NCBI GenBank assembly: GCA_910584825.1
Contig: CAJUCI010000035.1
Coordinates: 1-24,312 of the forward strand
Length of the DNA stretch: 24,312 nt
Direction: 5' to 3'
From: an uncultured Duncaniella sp.
GTDB lineage: Bacteria > Bacteroidota > Bacteroidia > Bacteroidales > Muribaculaceae
Shown here: piece by piece, positions 1 through 8,333 of the stretch
Numbering within the stretch: the stretch's first letter is position 1
Layout: the number at the start of each line of letters is the position of its first letter
Translations under genes and position numbers: made by a program
The notes under the pieces: model-generated
The model's input: the letters and a program-made list of their open reading frames with translations, nothing else
Database searches by the model: none
What the model was told of the DNA's origin: nothing

Positions 1-347
1 CACTTGAAATGTGAACTTTTCTGCACTCATCTTTGTAGTCGCATGACTCTCAGCAATATGCACAGTCATACCCCAAAAGCAGGGATTGCACACCTTTTGA
101 GACAGGAGCACAGCCGAGAGACGGGAGAACAGGAGAACTTTTTAAGTCGCACATAAATTCAAGAAGGGGACAAAAGGACACAAGAGACATAAGTGACATA
201 AGAAATATTATTTTGCGCGAGGTGCCCTTTAAAGGAAAGTGTAATTTAAAGGAACGCGCTCTTTAGCAGAAGGCGTTCCTTAATATAATAACTTATGTAG
301 CTTTTGTCCCTTGTGTCCTTTTGTCCCCTTCTTCACTAATGTATCTT
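1..347. other. Gene-free spacer downstream of the nucleoside kinase
   Basis: I see no convincing gene here. The stretch holds purine-rich repetitive words (about 85-140, related in inverted orientation to 6766-6823), a 24-bp perfect inverted repeat (161-184 with 310-333), and an inner stem-loop (249-257 with 273-281). The kinase gene ends at 348 on the minus strand, so this is its 3' region. The inner stem-loop could act as its terminator, although the U-tract is weak. Whatever gene lies left of position 1 is not visible. Confidence 0.6.
161..333. repeat. Long inverted repeat with perfect 24-bp arms
   Basis: Positions 161-184 are the exact reverse complement of 310-333. The arms contain the words GGGGACAAAAGGACACAAG and CTTGTGTCCTTTTGTCCCC. 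Pairing resumes further in, at 187-194 with 291-298. A second stem, AAGGAACGC (249-257) with GCGTTCCTT (273-281), sits at the centre. The arms consist of degenerate tandem GACAnAAG words of about 8-9 nt. The whole could fold as one long hairpin at the 3' end of the kinase transcript. Confidence 0.8.
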
Positions 348-2006
348 TTAATATTTAAAGGAGGAGCCGCCGAGGAATTCGCGCATGAGCGAGGTCGGGG
401 GGATGAGACGCGAGGATACGGAGGCGAAGTAGCCGAGGAAGTGGCGCAGGCGGTGGGCCTGGGCATATTCGGGCACGTCGCGCGGCACGGTGCGCAACAC
501 TCGCTCGGCCTCGTCGCGCATCACTCCAAGCTCAAAGATGAACGAGGAGTTGAATATCGAGTCGGCGTTTTCCTGATAGGGGAATATCCATTTCTCCTCG
601 CCACGGCGCACGCTGGGCCAGCGGCGGATGGTGGAGAGGGCTGTGGTGCCGCGATATTTGTAGTCGCGGATGATGCGGCGCAGCAGTCGGTTGTCGGTGG
701 TCGACACCCAGTTGTGGTCGTCAATCGAGATTGTGGAGAGGGCCGACACGTACACGCGATACTTCATATCGTCGGGCACCGCGCTCGTCAGCTCGGGGTT
801 GAGACCGTGGATGCCTTCGATGAGCAGGATTGAGTCGGACGGGAGCGAGATACGCCGCCCGCGGAACTCGCGGGTGCCCTTCTCGAAATTATATGTGGGC
901 AGTTCGACCTCCTCGCCGCGTATGAGGGCGCAGAGGTGGGCGTTGAACAGCTCGAGGTCGAGCGAGAAGAGCGACTCGTAGTCATAGTCGCCGGTCTCGT
1001 CGCGCGGCGTGAGATGACGGTCAACAAAATAGTCGTCGAGCGATATCATCACGGGCTTGAGCAGATTGGTGAGCAGCTCGATGCCCAGACGCTTGGTAAA
1101 CGTGGTCTTGCCCGACGACGACGGCCCGGCAATAAGCACCACCCTCGCGCCTCCGGCCTTGTGGCGGTCGGTGATGGCCTGGGCTATCTCGCGGATATGC
1201 TTGGTGTGCAGAGCCTCGGCCACATTAATCATCATGCCGGTGTCGCCGCGGTCAACGGCGGTATTGAGCGAACCGGCATTGCGTATGCCTATGATGCGGT
1301 TGAACTCCTGATAAGCCTTGAAGGCACGATAGAGTTTGGGCTGAGGCCGCATCTCGGCCACAGTCTCGGGCGCGGCGTGGTTGCACCCAAGAAGCAGGAA
1401 GCCCTCTTCATAAGGCACGAAGCCGAACGCGCCGAGCATGCCGGTGCGCGGCACGAGCGGCGACAGCGTGGTATCGGCCAGTCCGTCGAGGCGATAGAAT
1501 ATGGTGTAAAGCTCGTGGAGCGACTCGAGCAACGCCACCTTTGCGTCGAGACCCTGCTTGCGGAACAATTCAATCACCTCTGCCGTGGGTTTCTCCTTGC
1601 GCTCGATGGGCAGGTCGGCGTCAATGAGACGGCGCATCTCAGCGGCGATATCGCCGGCAAGGCGGGCGCGGTCAGCCATCGTGCCGGTGATGCGCACATA
1701 GTAGCCGCCCGACACCGCATTGCATATCTCAAGCCGCGCACCGGGCACAAGGCTCTCGGCAGCACGATACAGCACCATGCAGAGCGAGCGCGTGTAGCAC
1801 CGCTGCCCGGCGGCATCTCCGACGGGCACAAACTCCACCTGCTTGGGGGCGTAGAGCGGGAACGACAGCCCCTCCTCCTTATTATTTACGCGCGCGCACA
1901 CGGGAGAGAAGCCGAGCTTCCCGTCCAGGCGGCCCACAATACTCTGCAGAGTCTCACCCCCCTCGAAGGGGATATATTCATTGAGGTTGACGCAATATAT
2001 TTTCAT
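348..2006 (-). CDS. Nucleoside (uridine-type) kinase with ThrRS-like N-terminal domains
   Basis: This 552-residue protein has a P-loop at about residues 294-302 (GPSSSGKTT), followed by the uridine kinase/phosphoribulokinase-like region with SLDDYFVDR and YDYESLFSLDLE. These are hallmarks of P-loop kinases that phosphorylate nucleosides. Ahead of it lie a TGS-like segment (about 1-63) and a segment resembling the second additional domain of threonyl-tRNA synthetase (about 65-215). This architecture is known for a family of putative nucleoside kinases in Bacteroidetes and Thermotoga. The likely reaction is NTP-dependent phosphorylation of uridine or cytidine in the cytoplasm, but the substrate is inferred. 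The start is ATG at 2006, giving MKIYCVNLNEYIPFEGG. The gene is divergent from pheT. Several long open frames on the opposite strand are shadows caused by GC-rich codon use. Confidence 0.88.
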   Translation of the reverse strand: MKIYCVNLNEYIPFEGGETLQSIVGRLDGKLGFSPVCARVNNKEEGLSFPLYAPKQVEFVPVGDAAGQRCYTRSLCMVLYRAAESLVPGARLEICNAVSGGYYVRITGTMADRARLAGDIAAEMRRLIDADLPIERKEKPTAEVIELFRKQGLDAKVALLESLHELYTIFYRLDGLADTTLSPLVPRTGMLGAFGFVPYEEGFLLLGCNHAAPETVAEMRPQPKLYRAFKAYQEFNRIIGIRNAGSLNTAVDRGDTGMMINVAEALHTKHIREIAQAITDRHKAGGARVVLIAGPSSSGKTTFTKRLGIELLTNLLKPVMISLDDYFVDRHLTPRDETGDYDYESLFSLDLELFNAHLCALIRGEEVELPTYNFEKGTREFRGRRISLPSDSILLIEGIHGLNPELTSAVPDDMKYRVYVSALSTISIDDHNWVSTTDNRLLRRIIRDYKYRGTTALSTIRRWPSVRRGEEKWIFPYQENADSIFNSSFIFELGVMRDEAERVLRTVPRDVPEYAQAHRLRHFLGYFASVSSRLIPPTSLMREFLGGSSFKY

Positions 2007-2105
2007 AATGCTGTAATTGTAATGGTTTATTCAGTTGAAACGGCTGTGATATATAAGACAAACGCCACGGCCGAGGCAAATGTTTTTCACGGATGGCGGC
2101 GATGG

Positions 2106-2113
2106 CAAATATA
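2106..2113 (-). promoter_or_regulatory. Possible -7 element for the nucleoside kinase gene
   Basis: On the minus strand this reads TATATTTG, an exact match to the Bacteroidetes -7 consensus TAnnTTTG. It lies about 100 nt upstream of the kinase start codon. I found no clear TTTG at the expected -33 distance, so the assignment is tentative. Confidence 0.35.
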
Positions 2114-2240
2114 CTAAGTTTCAGTGCCGTTTTTACTAAAAAGCCCATAAAAGAGCCGCGCCCACTGTTAAAGTTTGTCAAACCCGCCCTCTATCCCCCG
2201 AAAGGCCCGAATTACTTTTTTGACCGTTTGCGCATATTAT

Positions 2241-2272
2241 GTTGAGAAATAGTAATAAAATTTGTAACTTTG
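2241..2272 (+). promoter_or_regulatory. Likely sigma-ABfr-type promoter of pheT
   Basis: TAACTTTG at 2265-2272 matches the Bacteroidetes -7 consensus TAnnTTTG. A near -33 box (GTTG, 2241-2244) lies 20 nt upstream, where the consensus is TTTG at 19-21 nt. Transcription would start near 2279, leaving a leader of only about 16 nt before the ATG at 2295. There is no room for a PheRS attenuator between this promoter and the gene. Confidence 0.65.
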
Positions 2273-2294
2273 CCGTCTGAAAAAGCATGCTTTT

Positions 2295-4766
2295 ATGAAC
2301 ATTTCCTATAATTGGCTTAAAAAATACCTTGATTTCAATCTCACCCCCGATGAACTCTCGGCAGCCCTCACATCCATAGGACTCGAGACAGGAGGCGTAG
2401 AGGAAGTGGAATCAATACGCGGCGGACTCCGCGGTATCGTCATAGGCAAAGTGCTCACATGTGTCGAGCACCCCAACAGCGACCACCTTCACATCACCAC
2501 CGTAGACCTCGGCGACGGCCAGCCCACCCAGATAGTGTGCGGCGCGCCCAACGTGGCAGCCGGTCAGACCGTGGTAGTGGCCACGGTAGGCACCACCCTC
2601 TACGGTCCCGAAGGTGAGGAGTTCCAGATAAAGAAATCCAAGATACGCGGCGTGGAGTCGTTCGGCATGATATGTGCCGAGGATGAGATAGGCGTAGGCT
2701 CGTCACACGACGGCATCATCGTCATCACCGACCCCGAAGTTAAGGCCGGCACCCCCGCGGCAGAATATTACGGTCTCACGTCTGACTACGTGCTCGAGGT
2801 GGACCTCACCCCCAACCGCATCGACGCCGCCTCGCACTACGGCGTGGCCCGCGACCTCTCGGCCTGGCTCGCATGCCACTCCGAGGCCGCCACGCTCACC
2901 CGTCCGTCGGTCGAGGCATACTCGGTCGAGGCCCCGGAGGGCGGCATCTCTGTCAAGGTAGACAACACAGAAGCCTGCCTCCGCTACTGCGGCGTGACAG
3001 TCACCGGCGTCACCGTCAAGGAGTCGCCCAAATGGCTCAAGGACGCACTCTCGACCATCGGCGTGCGCCCCATCAACAACATCGTCGACATCACCAACTA
3101 CCTGCTCCATGCGATGGGCCAGCCGCTCCACTGCTTTGACGTGGCCAAAATCGAGGGTGGAGAGGTGATAGTCAAGAACGCCACACAGGGTGAGAAATTC
3201 GTCACCCTCGACGGCGTGGAGCACACGCTCGACGCGCGCGACCTAATGATATGCAACGCCCGCGTGCCCATGTGCATCGCCGGAGTGTTCGGCGGTCTCG
3301 ACTCGGGCGTCACCGAGCAGACCACCTCGGTATTCCTCGAGAGCGCGTACTTCAACCCCACCTCAGTGCGCAAGACCGCACGCCGCCACGGACTGAACAC
3401 CGACTCGTCATTCCGCTTCGAGCGCGGTGTCGACCCCAACAACAGCCTCTACGTACTCCGCCTGGCCGCACTGATGGTCAAGGAGCTGGCCGGAGGCACC
3501 ATCACCGGGCCTGAAATCGACCTCTACCCGACCAAAATCAACCCCGCCCGCGTCACCCTCGACTTCGGCTATGCCACACGCCTCGTAGGCAAGGACATCC
3601 CCGCCGACGTCATCACCTCGATACTCCGCAGCCTCGAGATGGAGGTCATCGACATCAACGAGCGCGAGGTGACGGTAGACGTCCCCACCTATCGCGTGGA
3701 CGTAACCCGCCCCTGCGACGTGGTCGAGGACATGCTCCGCATCTACGGCTACAACAATATCGAAATCTCCGACACCGTACACTCGGCCCTCTCCTACAAG
3801 AGCCGTGACGACCAGGAGGCGCGCCTGCGCGACCTCATAAGCGAGCAGCTGTGCGGCGAAGGGTTCAACGAGATACTCAACAATTCGCTCACACGCGAGG
3901 CATACTACGCCGAGCTCGAGCAGATGCCCGCCTCGCGCTGCGTCAAACTGCTCAACCCCCTGAGCAACGACCTCAACGTGATGCGTCAGACACTCCTCTT
4001 CGGCGGACTCGAGTCGCTGGCCCACAACATCAACCGCCGCGAGAGCGACCTGATGATGTATGAGTTCGGTAACGTCTACACCTACAACGCCGAAGCCGCC
4101 GGCAACGCCGAGGCCATCCTCGCCCCCTACAGCCAAGGCTCACGCCTGGCCATCTGGATGACCGGCCAGCTGCGCCCCGCATCGTGGGCACGTCCCGCCG
4201 CCGAGGTCACCGTCTATGACCTCAAGTCGGTCGTGGCCAACATATTCTCACGCCTCGGCATCACCAACGCCGAAATCAAGACCACGGCATCAGCCTCCGA
4301 ACTTTACGCCGCCGGTCTCGACATAGCCACCCGCTCGGGCAAGCACCTCGGCTCGCTCGGCATCCTTGCAAAGAAGCTCCTGCACATGACCGACATCAAG
4401 CAGCAGGTAGTGTATGCCGAGCTTGACTGGAACGCGCTCGTCGGCCTCGCCATCAAGCGCAAGACCACATTCAAGCCCCTGCCCAAGACCCAGGCCGTGA
4501 AGCGCGACCTCGCACTGCTGCTCGACAAGAGCGTGAGCATGGAGCGCGTCGAGACGGTGGTACGCTCAAGCGAACGCCGTCTGCTCAAGGACGTCACCCT
4601 CTTTGACGTCTACGAGGGCAAGAACCTGCCCGAGGGCAAGAAGTCCTATGCCATCACCATCACCCTGCAGGACGAGGAGAAGACTCTTCAAGACAAGCAG
4701 ATTGAGGCCGTGATGAACAAGGTAATCGCCAACCTCACCAAGCAGCTCGGCGCAGAGCTGAGATAA
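2295..4766 (+). CDS. pheT: Phenylalanine--tRNA ligase beta subunit
   Basis: This 823-residue protein has the full domain order of bacterial PheRS beta. The N-terminus is MNISYNWLKKYLDF, followed by an EMAP-II-like tRNA-binding domain (about 42-155, with HPNSDHLHI and IVCGAPN). Next come B3/B4 editing-type domains (about 215-390, with GVFGG), a B5 domain (about 400-475), a catalytic-like core (about 480-690), and a C-terminal anticodon-binding FDX-ACB domain (about 728-822, with KRDLALLLDKSV). With the alpha chain PheS, not in this window, it forms the tetramer that charges tRNA-Phe. pheS is therefore unlinked here, as in many Bacteroidetes. Length and motifs are normal. Its own promoter lies immediately upstream, and yebC follows after a 72-nt repeat-bearing gap. 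Confidence 0.98.
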   Translation: MNISYNWLKKYLDFNLTPDELSAALTSIGLETGGVEEVESIRGGLRGIVIGKVLTCVEHPNSDHLHITTVDLGDGQPTQIVCGAPNVAAGQTVVVATVGTTLYGPEGEEFQIKKSKIRGVESFGMICAEDEIGVGSSHDGIIVITDPEVKAGTPAAEYYGLTSDYVLEVDLTPNRIDAASHYGVARDLSAWLACHSEAATLTRPSVEAYSVEAPEGGISVKVDNTEACLRYCGVTVTGVTVKESPKWLKDALSTIGVRPINNIVDITNYLLHAMGQPLHCFDVAKIEGGEVIVKNATQGEKFVTLDGVEHTLDARDLMICNARVPMCIAGVFGGLDSGVTEQTTSVFLESAYFNPTSVRKTARRHGLNTDSSFRFERGVDPNNSLYVLRLAALMVKELAGGTITGPEIDLYPTKINPARVTLDFGYATRLVGKDIPADVITSILRSLEMEVIDINEREVTVDVPTYRVDVTRPCDVVEDMLRIYGYNNIEISDTVHSALSYKSRDDQEARLRDLISEQLCGEGFNEILNNSLTREAYYAELEQMPASRCVKLLNPLSNDLNVMRQTLLFGGLESLAHNINRRESDLMMYEFGNVYTYNAEAAGNAEAILAPYSQGSRLAIWMTGQLRPASWARPAAEVTVYDLKSVVANIFSRLGITNAEIKTTASASELYAAGLDIATRSGKHLGSLGILAKKLLHMTDIKQQVVYAELDWNALVGLAIKRKTTFKPLPKTQAVKRDLALLLDKSVSMERVETVVRSSERRLLKDVTLFDVYEGKNLPEGKKSYAITITLQDEEKTLQDKQIEAVMNKVIANLTKQLGAELR

Positions 4767-4838
4767 CCTGTTAGTTTAAAGGTTAAAGGTTAGAGTTTAG
4801 AGTTTTAAAGTTTATAAGTCAAGATAATATACCACACA
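4767..4838. repeat. GTTTAAAG-type heptad words between pheT and yebC
   Basis: The gap begins right after the pheT stop. It consists largely of degenerate 7-nt words (GTTTAAA, GGTTAAA, GGTTAGA, GTTTAGA, GTTTTAA, AGTTTAT). Similar words occur after hisG at 6671-6687 and downstream of the thioredoxin gene. I see no promoter or terminator here, so read-through from pheT into yebC is plausible. Confidence 0.6.
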
Positions 4839-5588
4839 ATGGGAAGAGCATTTGAATACCGCAAAGCACGCAAGCTCAAACGCTGGGGCAACATGTCCCG
4901 CACATTCACCCGCATAGGTAAGGAAATCACCATCGCCGCCAAGGCCGGTGGTCCCGACCCCTCCACCAACCCCCGTCTGCGCGCACTCATGCAGAACGCC
5001 AAGGCAGCCAACATGCCCAAGGACACCGTAGAGCGCGCCATCAAGAAGGCCACCGACAAGGATGCCGGCGACTACAAGGAGATTGTATATGAGGGATACG
5101 GCCCCTTCGGCATCGCCATCGTGGTCGAGGCCGCTACCGACAACAACACCCGCACCGTGGCCAACGTGCGCTCCTACTTCACCAAGCACGGTGGCACTCT
5201 CGGCACACAGGGTTCGCTCTCGTTCATGTTTGACCACAAGAGCGTCTTCAAAATCAAACCCAAAGAGGGCGTATCGCTCGAAGACCTCGAGCTTGAGCTT
5301 ATCGACTACGGCGTGGACGAGCTTGAAGACATCGTCGACGACGAGAGCGGCGAGGAGCAGGTAGTGCTCTACGGCGCGTTTGAGGAGTATGCCAACATCC
5401 AGAAATACCTCGAGGACAACGGCTTCGAGATTATCTCGTCGGAGTTTGAGCGCATCCCCCACGACCTCAAGGAGGTGACCGCCGAGCAGCGCGCCACCCT
5501 CGAGAAACTCCTCGAGAAGTTTGAAGACGACGAGGATGTACAGAATGTATTCCATAACATGAAAGAGGAAGACGGCGAGGACGAGTAA
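4839..5588 (+). CDS. YebC/PmpR-family DNA-binding regulatory protein (TACO1 family)
   Basis: The protein has 249 residues, the normal length for the family. The N-terminus MGRAFEYRKARKLKRWGNMSR is the Bacteroidetes version of the conserved start (in E. coli, MAGHSKWANTKHRK). It is followed by KEITIAAKAGGPDPSTNPRLR and NMPKDTVERAIKKA in the first helical domain. The acidic C-terminus ends EEDGEDE. Members have been described as transcriptional regulators (PmpR, YebC) and, more recently, as translation factors that help ribosomes through proline-rich stretches. Which role applies here is not visible. The start at ATG 4839 matches the conserved N-terminus exactly. It is cytoplasmic and probably co-transcribed with pheT. 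Confidence 0.93.
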   Translation: MGRAFEYRKARKLKRWGNMSRTFTRIGKEITIAAKAGGPDPSTNPRLRALMQNAKAANMPKDTVERAIKKATDKDAGDYKEIVYEGYGPFGIAIVVEAATDNNTRTVANVRSYFTKHGGTLGTQGSLSFMFDHKSVFKIKPKEGVSLEDLELELIDYGVDELEDIVDDESGEEQVVLYGAFEEYANIQKYLEDNGFEIISSEFERIPHDLKEVTAEQRATLEKLLEKFEDDEDVQNVFHNMKEEDGEDE

Positions 5589-5685
5589 GACACTCCCACA
5601 CTACTTTTCTACTCTTTCATCCACGATTTTCCTCAAAATCCTTTATTTCCCTTTCAAAAGAGAGGGGAATAGGGGATTTTTTGTT

Positions 5686-5693
5686 TATATTTG
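5686..5693 (+). promoter_or_regulatory. Probable -7 element of the his operon
   Basis: TATATTTG is an exact TAnnTTTG match, 72 nt upstream of the hisG ATG (5766). No clean TTTG lies 19-21 nt further upstream. If used, transcription starts near 5700, which rules out a hisG start codon at 5691. The roughly 65-nt leader shows no run of His codons, so a classical his leader-peptide attenuator is not evident. Confidence 0.55.
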
Positions 5694-5765
5694 CAACCTA
5701 ATTGCGAATTTGACGACAAATTTCAATCATTTCGAATAAATAACTTACAAAATACAACTTCTAAG

Positions 5766-6617
5766 ATGTTAAAGATTGCAATCCAGGCCAAGGGCCGACT
5801 CAACGAGCAGAGCATGTCGCTGCTGGCCGACGCCGGCATCAGTGCCTCGTCAGGCAGCCGCAAACTCATATCCAAGGCCAAGGGTTTCCCGATGGAGATA
5901 CTCTATCTGCGCGACGACGATATTCCCCAGGCCGTAGCTATGGGCGTGGCCGACATAGGCATCGTCGGCCTCAACGAGATAGCAGAGAAGGGCGAGAAGG
6001 TCGACGAGGTGATGAATCTCGGCTTCGGCGCGTGCCGCATATCCATAGCCGTGCCCCGCGAGGTGGACTATACCGACTATACATGGCTCAACGGACGCCG
6101 CGTGGCCACCTCCTATCCCCGCATCCTCGGCAACTTTTTCGCCGAAAACAATATCAAGGCCGAGATACACGAGATAGCCGGCTCGGTGGAGATAGCCCCC
6201 GCCGTAGGTATGGCCGATGCCATATTTGACATCGTATCGTCAGGCGGCACACTCATCCAGAACGGTCTGCGCGAGGTGGAGCAGGTGTTCTTCTCCGAGG
6301 CCGCACTCATCGCCACCCCCGGACTCCCCGAGGATAAACGCGCCGAGATTGACAAGCTGAAATTCCGCCTCAACTCCATCCTCGACAGCCGCGACATGAA
6401 GTATGTGCTCATGAACCTCCCCCGTACCGCCGTCGACGAGGCTGTCAAGATACTCCCCGGCATGAAGAGCCCCACGCTCCTGCCCCTCACCGACCCAGAC
6501 TGGTGTTCGCTCCACGTGGTAATCCCGCAAAGCGAACTTTGGGAGAAAATCGAACTGCTCAAAGGCATCGGAGCCACCGACATACTCGTGCTCAATCTTG
6601 AGAATATCATTCGGTAG
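5766..6617 (+). CDS. hisG: ATP phosphoribosyltransferase, long form with regulatory domain
   Basis: HisG condenses ATP and PRPP to form phosphoribosyl-ATP, the first committed step of histidine synthesis. The frame is open from a TTG at 5691. I choose ATG 5766 (283 residues, MLKIAIQAKGRLNEQS) because family members start at this motif and the probable -7 box overlaps 5691. Visible features are the periplasmic-binding-like catalytic fold with GVADIGIVGLNEI, the PRPP-contact segment GSVEIAPAVGMADAIFDIVSSG, and a C-terminal ACT-like domain of about 75 residues (SPTLLPL to LENIIR). That domain marks the homo-hexameric long form, normally feedback-inhibited by histidine, so no HisZ partner is expected. 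It is the first gene of the his operon. The TAG stop is followed within a few bases by GC-rich heptads. Confidence 0.96.
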   Translation: MLKIAIQAKGRLNEQSMSLLADAGISASSGSRKLISKAKGFPMEILYLRDDDIPQAVAMGVADIGIVGLNEIAEKGEKVDEVMNLGFGACRISIAVPREVDYTDYTWLNGRRVATSYPRILGNFFAENNIKAEIHEIAGSVEIAPAVGMADAIFDIVSSGGTLIQNGLREVEQVFFSEAALIATPGLPEDKRAEIDKLKFRLNSILDSRDMKYVLMNLPRTAVDEAVKILPGMKSPTLLPLTDPDWCSLHVVIPQSELWEKIELLKGIGATDILVLNLENIIR

Positions 6618-6884
6618 TCGGGCTTCGGCCTTCGGCCTACGCCCTGAGTTTATGGGCCTTCGGCCCTGAGGTTAAAGTTTAAAGTTTTTAGTATAGAGTA
6701 TAAAGTATAGAGTATAGATAATAGCTCTTGTGCTGTATTTTAACACTTTGATGTGCTAACCACCTTGTGCTCCTGTGCTCCTGTCTTTAATCCCTGCTCC
6801 CCCTGTGCTCCCGTGCTCCCGTCTTAACTAATTACTAATTACTAATTACTAATTGCTAATTATCCAGAATTGCTAATTGAATAA
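6618..6884. repeat. Mosaic of several repeat families between hisG and hisD
   Basis: This 267-nt spacer strings together different word families. They are GC-rich heptads (GGCTTCG, GCCTTCG, GCCTACG; 6621-6641), a small hairpin with stem GGGCC/GGCCC (about 6654-6666), and GTTTAAAG words (6671-6687). Then come AGTATAG/AGTATAA heptads (about 6690-6724), octamers TGTGCTCC/CGTGCTCC (about 6766-6823), and CTAATTA/CTAATTG heptads (about 6828-6879). The last group ends about six bases before the hisD ATG, so the ribosome-binding region of hisD is repeat DNA. No coding potential is seen. Confidence 0.8.
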
Positions 6885-8165
6885 ATGGTCAACATCATAA
6901 TAAATCCCCCCGCTTCCGACTGGTCAGCTCTGACTGCGCGGAATATCCCTGCCGACGACCCGCAGGTGACTGCCGCCGTAGAGCAGATAGTCCAAGGCGT
7001 GCGCACTGGCGGTGACAAAGCCCTGCGCGACTACGCACTCCGTTTTGACGGAGCCACGCTCGACTCGCTCGAAGTCACCGACGAAGAGATAGCCGAAGCC
7101 ATCTCACGAGTGCCCGCTGACGTGGCCCGTGCCATCGATGCCGCCGCACGCAACATAGAGAAATTCCACCACGCACAGCTCCCCCACCCCGTCGAGGTCG
7201 AGACCGTACCGGGCGTAAAGTGCATACAGCGCGCCGTGCCCATCTCACGCGTGGGCCTGTATATCCCCGGCGGACGTGCCCCGCTCTTCTCCACTGTACT
7301 CATGCTCGCCATCCCCGCCCGTCTGGCCGGATGCCCCGAAGTCATCATGTGTACCCCAGCCTCGGGCAGCCACCCCATCGCCGCCGAAATTCTCTATGCC
7401 GCACGTGTGGCCGGAGTCAACCGTATATATAAGGTGGGTGGCGCACAGGCCATCGCCGCCATGGCCTACGGAACCGAAAGCATCGCGCGCGTCGACAAAA
7501 TCTTCGGCCCGGGCAACCGTTTCGTCACCAAGGCCAAACAGCTCGTGTCGACAGTCACAGCCATCGACATGCCCGCCGGGCCAAGCGAGGTGATGATTAT
7601 GGCCGACACCACGGCATCGCCCGCGTTCGTGGCTGCTGACATGCTCTCACAGGCCGAGCACGGCCCCGACAGTCAGGCAATGGCACTGTGCGACAGCGAG
7701 GAGCTGGCCCGCGCCATCGCCGCCGAAGTGGAGCGTCAGGCCGCACAGCTCTCGCGCCGCGAGTCGGTCGAAGGCTCGCTATCCCACAGCCGCATCATCG
7801 TGCTCCCCTCACGCGAGGAGATGACCGCACTGGCCAACCTCTATGCCGCCGAGCACCTCATCATATCCATGCGCGACCCCTGGCAGATAGCCGAGGGTAT
7901 CACGGCTGCCGGAAGTGTGTTTATCGGCAACTACTCCCCCGAGAGCGCGGGCGACTATGCCTCTGGCACCAACCACACCCTCCCCACCGGGGCCTGGGCA
8001 CGCTCGATGAGCGGCGTAAATATCGACAGCTACATGCGCAAGATTACCTATCAGGAGCTTACGCGCGACGGACTCGCCACGCTCGCCCCTGTAATCACTG
8101 CCATGGCCGCCGCCGAGGGCCTCGACGCCCACGCCGCCGCAGTAACGACACGCTTAAATAATTAG
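6885..8165 (+). CDS. hisD: Histidinol dehydrogenase
   Basis: HisD oxidises histidinol to histidine in two NAD-dependent steps, the end of the pathway. The 426-residue length is normal. Residues Q256 and H259 (SQAEHGPDSQA), D357 and a C-terminal His near 416 correspond to the zinc ligands of the E. coli enzyme. E323-H324 (YAAEHL) corresponds to the catalytic Glu-His pair. GPGNRFVTKAK (208-218) and DMPAGPSEVMI (228-238) are family signatures. The start at ATG 6885 gives MVNIIINPP. The TAG stop lies inside the first AATTAGT heptad of the next spacer, so the last two residues (NN) are repeat-encoded. It is the second gene of the his operon. Confidence 0.97.
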   Translation: MVNIIINPPASDWSALTARNIPADDPQVTAAVEQIVQGVRTGGDKALRDYALRFDGATLDSLEVTDEEIAEAISRVPADVARAIDAAARNIEKFHHAQLPHPVEVETVPGVKCIQRAVPISRVGLYIPGGRAPLFSTVLMLAIPARLAGCPEVIMCTPASGSHPIAAEILYAARVAGVNRIYKVGGAQAIAAMAYGTESIARVDKIFGPGNRFVTKAKQLVSTVTAIDMPAGPSEVMIMADTTASPAFVAADMLSQAEHGPDSQAMALCDSEELARAIAAEVERQAAQLSRRESVEGSLSHSRIIVLPSREEMTALANLYAAEHLIISMRDPWQIAEGITAAGSVFIGNYSPESAGDYASGTNHTLPTGAWARSMSGVNIDSYMRKITYQELTRDGLATLAPVITAMAAAEGLDAHAAAVTTRLNN

Positions 8166-8333
8166 TAATTAGCACTTTTTTAATTAGTAATTAGTAATTA
8201 GCAATTAGTAATTATTTAATTGATAATTATTTAACTACCCAATCAACTTTAGTCTCTTAGCTTGAAAAAAAATTACTAATTACTAATTGCTAATTACTAA
8301 TTGCTAATTGCAAATTAAATTTTCCCTAAAAAA
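8160..8333. repeat. Inverted arms of AATTAGT/AATTAGC heptads between hisD and hisC/B
   Basis: The left arm (about 8160-8214) is built of AATTAGT/AATTAGC words. The right arm (about 8271-8315) is built of their complements, CTAATTA and CTAATTG. A roughly 55-nt middle has no repeats. The arms could pair as a long AT-rich hairpin. The left arm overlaps the hisD stop. No TAnnTTTG promoter stands out before hisC. Confidence 0.85.

Noticed and set aside
936..2117. A 393-residue open frame opposite the nucleoside kinase
   Set aside because: It lies antisense to a gene with clear motifs and has low-complexity His/Gly/Arg-rich composition. It arises because GC-rich codons rarely give stops on the other strand.
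5691..5765. A longer hisG starting at TTG 5691
   Set aside because: The extra 25 residues are unlike any HisG N-terminus, and the probable -7 promoter box TATATTTG (5686-5693) overlaps that codon.
5589..5765. His leader-peptide attenuator or T-box before hisG
   Set aside because: No short frame with a run of His codons and no T-box-like conserved bulge is visible in the leader.
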